Below are positions 56,871 to 64,000 of a stretch of DNA of 64,000 nt, in pieces (the stretch's first letter is position 1; each line of letters starts with the position of its first letter). The stretch spans positions 125,512,336-125,576,335 of the forward strand of contig NC_039360.1 of the NCBI RefSeq assembly GCF_003573695.1, given 5' to 3'. Below the pieces are notes generated by a model. The model was not told the origin of the DNA, searched no databases, and was given only the letters and a program-made list of their open reading frames with translations. Source of the DNA: Papaver somniferum. Lineage: Eukaryota > Streptophyta > Magnoliopsida > Ranunculales > Papaveraceae. Position numbers and translations under genes: made by a program.

Positions 56871-57119
56871 AGTGAAAATTGATAAAGGCAGACGATTTTT
56901 TATTAGGGGCAGCCGCGAGTACACTAGCACAAGGAAGGTATATGACAAAGTATTACTAAGAACATTGAAAAATGGATTGATACGAAGTTACGAACACACT
57001 AAATTGAAAACAGAGGAAAAATTAAAGATAGAAAGGGAAATTAATAATAATACCATGTACTCTGCATATAAAAATTTACTGAAAAACAAGTCAGGGCCAA
57101 AATCACATGTGTCATGATC

Positions 57120-57568
57120 TCTTCTTCGTTTTCTTCTCTGGGGAACTACATTAAACCTCTAGATCTCATATGAAATAGTTTTTTCCGACGGGGGAAGGTG
57201 TTGTTGTTGTGTCAATTAAGAATACGGTACTTACAGTTGGTGGTGGGATCATTGAGAGATGGAAAAGATCATGCTGGCGGAAGGAAGAGAGACATAAATG
57301 TTAAACGTAGCTGGGGGTTATATCTTCAAATAACTAGAATTTGTGTAGCAACTTCTTAAGAAAATCGAACAAGTGGACGCCATGCATTTGGTACGCTCCC
57401 ACGCTGTCCACAATTGAATGGACCGATATAGTGACCTCCACAGTTGTTTCCAAATGTAGCTAAACACAAAAGATTTCTTAGCTCCAAGTTACCCGTTAGT
57501 AACAATAACATTAGGATTAAATGTTCGGTGCACTTGACTGATAGATGATTGAAATATAACCCATCAGT
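57120..57568. other. no gene supported
   Basis: Intergenic sequence; no repeat, ORF or RNA signal recognised. Confidence 0.5.
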
Positions 57569-57579
57569 TGGACATGTCT

Positions 57580-58272
57580 TCAGAGTATTATAGAAAAACC
57601 TCTATCTTCTCTGCATAATCGTATTTTCCAAATAACTCTATGAAACTTTTTTTCTTCAATCTTCTCCATCTCCAAACCTAGATTTGCTCGGAGTTATCCG
57701 AGATATCAGATTTTCCGAATAGATTTGGGTTTGTGTAATTATTTTTTTAGTGTTTTCAATAAAAAATCACATTATCTGTGATTTTAGATTTTAGGGTTTG
57801 TTTTATTTTTTAGTTTTATTGTTGATATCTCATGACTTTTCTATGTCATGCAATATTCGCCATTAGTGCGATTTTCTATAACCTTCAGGCATTTCAATTG
57901 GAACCCGATGATATATTCAAGTATATCTTCGAAGACAATCAATTTCAGTGTGACGATGATCAAGATTCAATCAAACAAGATCAATGGCTACTGGAATTAT
58001 CCTTTTTATAAAGGATTTTCTCTTAATGAAGAAGAAGAATTTTCCAGATGGTGGATGCAGAATCAAAACACCTTCCCTCTGATTACATTGATTACTTCTA
58101 TGATCAACAATTATGTACTTTTGTTATATTACAATTCATATGTTCTTGTAATATTTTGCTTTTGTACTTTTTTGTTGTATCTGTTTGATGTACTTGAATT
58201 AGTCTGTTCATGGCTTCCAATTAATATAATCTAAAAGAGGTTCTTCCTCTTTTTTTCTTCAAAAAAAAAAAA
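57580..58272 (+). mobile_element. 693-bp poly(A) retroposon with 3' hairpin
   Basis: Exact 11-bp target duplication TGGACATGTCT (57569-57579 and 58273-58283) and a run of A at the end. Before the tail lies a perfect inverted repeat, AAAAGAGG (58233-58240) and CCTCTTTT (58246-58253), with a 5-base loop, then TTTCTTC and poly(A). The interior has a 128-codon frame (57848-58234) and, in another frame, an acidic stretch (EPDDIFKYIFEDNQFQCDDD); neither is recognised. Size, pyrimidine-rich start and 3' structure match the 684-bp element at 37.35 kb. Confidence 0.7.
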
Positions 58273-58283
58273 TGGACATGTCT

Positions 58284-58924
58284 AGGGTCAATATAAATAT
58301 ATGGCGTTTCAAAACGAGTAGGCATGCCCCCATACATATTTTAGCGAACATAATTTTCATCCTATCAAAATAACAACAACAACAGCATAAAACAGTATTT
58401 TCATGGACTTGTCTTGCGAGCCTTGCAATTGTTTCTTCGCGGGTCCTCATCACGCGCAGTCATCTTTTGGTCGCCCTCCACTGCTACAACAAATTTATGG
58501 TTTTCGTTACATAGATATGTTATTCCATAATTGGTTTGTAGAAATGTGATGGAGACCAAAGTGATGTATGGACGTCGGGTTATCTGTCGGCCTCCCCACC
58601 GCTCGCGGTCATCTAGTTGTAAACCCAAATTTCTCTTCGTAAACCTGAATTTTTCTTCTCCAAGTCAACATAATAGTAATAGGCGAATTAGTGAATAATC
58701 AAACATGGGGAGAAAGAGTATCTAATTTTTTTATTTTTATTGTTTTTGATAGTTTTTCTATCGGCGGATTTATAGTTCTTGATCTAATGATGAATCTAAC
58801 ATAGTTTTTATCCCGTTTGATTTGATTCACCAGTCACCACATCCGATATTTTTATCGCCCTTCTTTAAATTGAATTGTTTTCTTTTTAACTAAAAAATAT
58901 GGAATTGTTTTTTTTTATGAAAGA
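58284..58924. other. no gene supported
   Basis: AT-rich intergenic sequence upstream of the tandem duplication; no feature recognised. Confidence 0.5.
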
Positions 58925-60351
58925 TCATGGAATAAGATTGATGATGTGACTCAAATTGCCAAAAAGAAAAAAAAATCCAAAAAATAAATAAATCTTTGAT
59001 TGATTGACCAAATCACCTTTAGCTTCTATTTTTTTTTACAGTTTTTTATAGATTTAGATGAAGAAACAAAGTACTCATGTGATCACAGTAGCAAGAACAA
59101 CATCGGTTTACATCAATGGGATTGACAATGATTGTAACTGGTAATGGACAAGGTTAATTTTGTCCAACTCATACAAATTTATTAAATCTCCCCATATTGG
59201 TGAGTCAACCACGATTTCTGTGTTTCTTAAATCCGTTTTTGCTCTCCCTCTAACAAAAAAAAACATAAGTACTTGTTCTGTGCCGTACATACATATTTTG
59301 GTTCGTGCCTGGGATGTAGAATACTAGAATTGTTACCCAATTAACCCTTGAAATCCATAATTTATATGGGCTGATACCAGCTCTACTAAGGGATGATACC
59401 AGTTCATATTGAACAAAAAGATCCTGGAAATCCTGACCATCGGATCGATGGACCGGTATCAGCCCCTAGTAGAGATGGTATCATCCCATATAAATCATGT
59501 AGAAATATCTCCATGGTTTTTTTCCCATGATCTTGGGCATGTGTCTGTAAATCGTTCTAAGGAACCATGTTGGTGGGTTCTTCTTCATGGCCACAACAAT
59601 CCTTCCTTATAATAATGGAAAGTTTAATGAAGGGCCACACTTTCGATTCTATGTTTAAGAAAGTGCCATTGTTTTTATCAGAATTTATAAAATGCCACGC
59701 TGTTGACCTTTTCCATCCCATTTTTTTTTTGAGAAAACGGCTAACGGAAGTTGAAGTATACGTGGCAATGATTCAACCTTGTTAAAAGACATCAAAACCC
59801 TCAAATTACTTGACTCCGACCTAACTAAATCGCATCTTCATCCAAAACGCCGCAAGAAAAAAACAATCCGAAATTGTTGAAATCCCCAATGTTTTTCAGT
59901 GTATATCATGCCTGGGATGTAGTCATGCACCACAAGAAGATTCCTGTTAATGCTCCATGGCCTCTCATCAATAACCTTGTTTAACAAATTCCGGTCATTA
60001 AACTTGAAGATCATTATGTTGGGATCTGTTTCAATGATTCTAACATCATCAGTAGTCATGAATGGCCATGTAAAGCCAATATACTTAGCCACTGTATCAG
60101 CTTTCATCCTTCCTTCAGAGATTATCTTTCCAATTGCGCTAGCCTCCCATTTTGTGTCTTCATCAGCTTCAGAGCTTGCTACTTGACTAAGATCTGCAAT
60201 TTCAGAAACGTCTCCCAGATCTAAAACAGCTTGCTTAAACTTATTAACCAAATCTCCAACTTATGTTGAGTTTTCGTCTGCCATGTTTTGATGTGAACAT
60301 CATAGAGTTTGGAATAGCAATGTGGAGGTTAACTTATTGAGGTTAACTTAT
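58925..60351 (-). repeat. 1.4-kb tandem duplication, copy 1
   Basis: Starts ATGGAATAAGATTGATG and is repeated from 60354. By eye, more than 90% identity over about 1.37 kb. Copy 1 extends about 70 bases beyond the point where copy 2 is cut, and contains GAGGTTAACTTATT twice in tandem near 60328-60352, at the boundary between copies. Confidence 0.85.
59838..60283 (-). pseudogene. DUF4283-like protein, copy 1 (nonsense at codon 8)
   Basis: Reads MADENST-stop-VGDLVNKFKQAVLDLGDVS...GFTWPFMTTDDVRIIETDPNIMIFKFNDRNLLNKVIDERPW. The pattern of an aromatic core, then FKF and DERPWSINRNLLVVHDYIPG, is that of DUF4283, the N-terminal domain of Gag-like proteins linked to plant LINEs. CAA has become TAA at codon 8; the frame is otherwise open to 59838. 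No zinc knuckle follows. Confidence 0.65.
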
Positions 60352-60353
60352 TA

Positions 60354-61727
60354 TGGAATAAGATTGATGTTGTGATCCTGTGACTCAAATTGCCAAAAAG
60401 AAAAAAGAATCCAAAAAATAAATAAATAAATCTTTGATTGAATGAGCAAATCACCTTTAGATTATATTTTTTTTACATTTTATTATAGATTTAGATGAAG
60501 AAACAAAGTACTCATGTGATCACAGTAGCAAGAACAACATCGGTTTACATCAATGGGATTGGCAATGATTGTAACTGGTAATGGACAAGGTTAATTTTGT
60601 CCAACTCATACAAATTTATTAAATCTCCCCATATTGGTGAGTCAACCACGATTTTTGTATTTCTTAAATCCGTTTTTGCTCTCCCTCTAACAAAAAAAAA
60701 ACATAAGTACTTGCTCCGTGCCGTCCATACATATTTTGGTCCGTGCCTGGGATGTAGAATAATAGAATCGTTACCCAATTAACCCTTGAAATTCATAATT
60801 TATATGGGGTGATACCAGCTCTACTAAGGGATGATACCAGTTCATATTGAACAAAAAGATCCTGGGAATCTTGACCATCGGATCGATAGACCGGTATCAT
60901 CCCTAATAGAGCTGGTATCAGCCCATATAAATCATATAGAAATCTCTCCATGGTTTTTTGCCATGATCTTGGGCATGTGTCTGTAAATCGTTCTAAGGAA
61001 CCATGTTGGTGGGTTCTTCTTCACGGCTACCACAATCCTTCCTTATAATAATGGAAAGTTTAATGAAGGGCCACACTTTCGATTCTATGTTTAAGAAAGT
61101 GCCATTATTTTTCTCAGAATTTATAAAATGCCACGCTGTTGACCTTTTCCATCCCATTTTTTTTTTTGAGAAAACGGCTAACGAAAGTTAAAGTATACAT
61201 GGAAATGATTTAGCCTTGTTAAAAGACATCAAAACCCTCAAATTACTTGACTCTGACCTAACTAAATCGCATCTTCATCCCAAACGCCGCAAGAAAAAAA
61301 CAATCCAAAATTGCTGAAATTCCCAATGTTTTTCAGTGTATATCATGCCTGGGATGTAGTCATGCACCAGAAGAAGATTCCTGTTAATGCTCCATGGCCT
61401 CTCATCAATAAACTTGTTTAATAAATTCCGATCATTAAACTTGAAGATCATTATGTTGGGATTTGTTTCAATGATTCTAACATCTTCAACAGTCATGAAT
61501 GGCCATGTAAAGCCAATATGCTTAGCCACTGTATCAACTTTCATCCTTCCTTCAGAGATTATCTTTCCAATTGCGCTAGTCTCCCATTTTTTGTCTTCAT
61601 CAGCTTCAGAGCTTGCTACTTGATTAAGATCTGCAATTTCAGAAACGTCTCCCAGATCCAAAACAACTTGCTCAAACTTATTAACCAAATCTCCAACTTG
61701 TGTTGAGTTTTCGTCTGTCATGTTTAC
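60354..61727 (-). repeat. 1.4-kb tandem duplication, copy 2
   Basis: Second copy of 58925-60283. It ends at CATGTTTAC, just past the DUF4283 start codon, where a gypsy-LTR-like TGTATCGACCC begins. Confidence 0.85.
61275..61721 (-). CDS. DUF4283-like protein, copy 2 (148 aa, open)
   Basis: Same protein as copy 1 but with the glutamine codon intact (MTDENSTQVGDLVNKFEQVVLDLGD...). It is a DUF4283-type domain (residues about 40-140: IGKIISEGRMKVDTV, WPFMTVEDVRI, FKFNDRNLLNKFIDERPWSI). In full-length proteins this domain precedes a CCHC knuckle and binds nucleic acid in LINE-related ORF1/Gag products; here the frame stops right after the domain. The promoter side is cut by the downstream LTR-like sequence six bases upstream of the ATG, so expression is doubtful. 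Confidence 0.55.
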   Translation of the reverse strand: MTDENSTQVGDLVNKFEQVVLDLGDVSEIADLNQVASSEADEDKKWETSAIGKIISEGRMKVDTVAKHIGFTWPFMTVEDVRIIETNPNIMIFKFNDRNLLNKFIDERPWSINRNLLLVHDYIPGMIYTEKHWEFQQFWIVFFLRRLG

Positions 61728-64000
61728 TGTATCGACCCTTTAAATTTTCGTTGGGATTTGAACCCTAGCCTAACCCGGTATAGATGTCTTAACTAAGTGG
61801 TTATCCCTTAGCAATATCAGTAAGCGTGATTAGTATATACCTTGTAGAACTCTCGAAAATTTTGTTTTAGCATGACTGCCACGCGACAAACATGAGCCAG
61901 TTTGGGCCATTTATTAAACCGACTCTAATTTCTTAAAAGAAAAATCCCATTTTCTTTTCTTTGTTCTTCCACGTTCTCTTTCCTCTCACCAAATCTCATC
62001 TACTGATTTTTCAAGACGATCTCAAGCAAGAGGAACTTTTGGATTTTAAGCAACCCACTCTCCAATTTCAGCTAGCAGTCGTCCCGCAAAGGTAGGGGGT
62101 TCTGTCTCAACTTTTCATTTCATGTTTTCTCCACTGTTTTCACTGTGATTAAATTGTGCTTTGATTCGCAAATTTTGATTTAATTATTTTTATTTCCTAT
62201 CACTTTTCTGTAGTAGCTACTGTTATTTGATTTCAATGTCTAAAGGTAAATGTTGCTTGTCGTTGCCGAGAGATCCATTCTTACTAATTAAATTTTCAGT
62301 TAATTTACTGTGTTGAACCTTGGTCTCAAATGTCACTTTCATTTTCAGCTACTGTTTCATTTCGTTTCACCACCTCTGTGTCATTTTTGGTTCGATAAAC
62401 TAAACCATGACTTGAGAGCATCTGTTTTCAGTTGCAAAACATTTTCAAAACTATTACAATCCATGCAATTTAATAATTGGTGATTTGGGTTGTCTTCTAA
62501 ATCATGAACTAGACAAACTTTCCTCGTAAACTTTCTTCAAAACACCCATGCATTTGGTTTCCTTTGAACTGTTATTCATTTTGAAATTGGTTTGAAATCC
62601 ATTAATTCTTTTTGCTTTAACTCTTATATATTGAACTGTGCATAATCTTGAATGGATTAAATGATTTCGTAAAGATTAAAATGAATTTTGCAGCTATAGT
62701 GCTTTCCCCAACTTAAATCCAGTTTGGCATTGAAATTTATGAATTTGTTTATCACCTGTTTGTGAAATTGACCCAAAGAGTTTTCGATTTGAAACTCAAC
62801 TGTTAAATGAAATTTGTAATTATTTTATGGATTTTGCATTTTATCTCCCTCCCACCCTTCAATTAAAATATCCAACTCATTGATTTACCTTGCATTTCAA
62901 ATATTTTAAACTTCAGCTCAACGTTTTGTCTTTAGTGTCTTCCTAAAAGCCCTGTTTGCATATTTTCTTAGATTAAAAATGATGGTTTTAAATAGTTACT
63001 CTGTGCTTTAGTTTGAAGTACAATATCTTGCTATTTTGTATTTTAGGGCAAGTTTTTCAAACAGGAAGTAATGGGTTGCCAATACTAAAGTTCAACTAGT
63101 CATACTATGTCCTTGAATATTAAATATCAATTTGAATGTGCTTGCATCCATACCAGTTTGCACTTGTTTGTATTTCAAACCATTTTGAACGTGTTTGAAA
63201 TTTATACCCAGTAACGTATTTACGTTTTAATTCTATAAAAACTCTCTCGGCAATTAGGACTAACCTTATCAGTTGAATTTTCAAATGTGAGTATGTTGGA
63301 AATGTTTTTCCATGTTTTTGCCAGGCTATGGATACTTGAATTTCCCTTTTTGGAACTGTCTTCTTAGTAAGTTTGAAACTGCAGCGCTTAAACTTATATT
63401 GGTTAATCATTTGTTTTCGGAGCCACCTTATTGTCTTGAGATGTATGTATGAATTTACATTTTGTCGTTTTATTACGATGCGAAGCTAGGCGACTCTATT
63501 CTAAGAACGTCGGGCCTAAGTGGCACCCCACCACCTCGGTGGCAACCCGGAAGATCGTTGCGGCAACGATGGCTGGTAACCAGAACTACCCTGACGGTGG
63601 CACTGTCCATGAGAATAGTAGAGTAAATTTATTTGCGGCCTTGAATATGTTTATTATTTGTATTTGCGCAAGACTTACATTTCTCATTTTGAATTAGCTG
63701 CTGCTCTTGTCTATTTTTTTTATGTTTAGCACTGGCACTACGTTTTTATCTTTATACCCTCTACTGGGCATTCGCTCACCCCGTTTTGTGTTTTTTCCCC
63801 CACAGAGATAGGAATTGGCTTGGTGAACTAAGCTGCGAAAGCTAGGGATGCAAAGGTGGTATTTACTTTGTTGTCCTTATATATATACATGTCATGGCAT
63901 AAATAAAAAAGCGGGTATTGGGAGTGATTTGGAATGGTCTTCAGTTTGCTTGGTTTGATCCTGTGTCATTTTTGTTGCACTGTGATGTTATATATATGTT
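61728..64000 (+). mobile_element. probable Ty3/gypsy LTR, runs off the window
   Basis: Starts TGTATCGACCCTTTAAATTT after a clean break in the tandem copy. It is noncoding for 2.3 kb, with a pyrimidine-rich leader (about 61970-62100) and, near the end, a GC-richer block (63480-63610) and CATTCGCTCACCCCG followed by TTTCCCCCACAG (63770-63806). That last pattern is seen in long LTRs of plant chromovirus-type gypsy elements. Without the second LTR or a primer site this remains an inference. It could instead be a 5' leader of a host gene. Confidence 0.35.

Noticed and set aside
56872..57117. 81-codon lysine-rich frame
   Set aside because: No ATG, no family, lies beside the gypsy LTR end in AT-rich DNA.
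1..64000. CRISPR arrays, tRNA or rRNA genes
   Set aside because: Regular direct repeats with unique spacers, cloverleaf genes and rDNA motifs were not seen; the repeated blocks are LTRs, tandem units or palindromes as listed.

Overview
This is nuclear DNA from a flowering plant. The support is plant gene families (FBD-type F-box/LRR, F-box/FBA, pectin-methylesterase/invertase inhibitor, ankyrin-PGG protein, eIF3a, dynamin-related DRP1), spliceosomal introns, and a heavy load of Ty1/copia, Ty3/gypsy, TRIM, MULE and L1 LINE sequence. The species cannot be fixed from the sequence. The F-box style hints at a poppy-like eudicot, but that is only an impression. I see no prokaryotic gene, CRISPR array, rRNA or tRNA gene.

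Layout. 0.6-1.6 kb holds the 3' exons of an FBD-type F-box/LRR gene. 1.8-2.4 kb is a gypsy gag scrap. 2.56-24.2 kb is one head-to-tail copia concatemer (RNase H tail, LTR, unit 1, LTR, unit 2, LTR, unit 3, truncated LTR). Its unit 1 3'UTR carries a complete 6.7-kb non-autonomous gypsy-type element with an exact 5-bp target duplication. The array ends inside a MULE transposase pseudogene (24.2-25.2 kb). 25.6-30.4 kb is a minus-strand gene with a Ulp1/C48-type cysteine protease domain, broken by a 5'-truncated LINE and decorated with hairpin repeats. 31.0-36.9 kb is a PMEI/invertase-inhibitor gene cut twice, by a complete copia element and by a solo LTR, both with exact target duplications. 37.1-42.6 kb holds a 140-bp direct repeat, a 0.68-kb poly(A) retroposon, and an F-box pseudogene split by an internally deleted copia element joined to a TRIM. 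44.0-48.8 kb is an ankyrin-PGG (ACD6/ITN1-like) pseudogene with a LINE in its last exon. 48.8-50.8 kb is a copia LTR plus a gypsy gag scrap. 50.8-55.6 kb carries intron-containing fragments of eIF3a, a putative RNA-binding protein and DRP1. 55.9-56.9 kb is a gypsy 5' end. 57.6-58.3 kb is a second 0.69-kb poly(A) retroposon. 58.9-61.7 kb is a 1.4-kb tandem duplication bearing DUF4283-like ORFs. From 61.73 kb a probable gypsy LTR runs off the window.

There is no working pathway here. The host genes are mostly broken and the region is best read as nested insertions. The most unusual signals are: a copia family whose primer-site position is complementary to its own U5 over at least 17 bases; an array whose third unit is a mosaic of two others; perfect 3' hairpins in two ~690-bp poly(A) retroposons; and a palindromic 25-nt repeat concentrated in and around the Ulp1-like gene.
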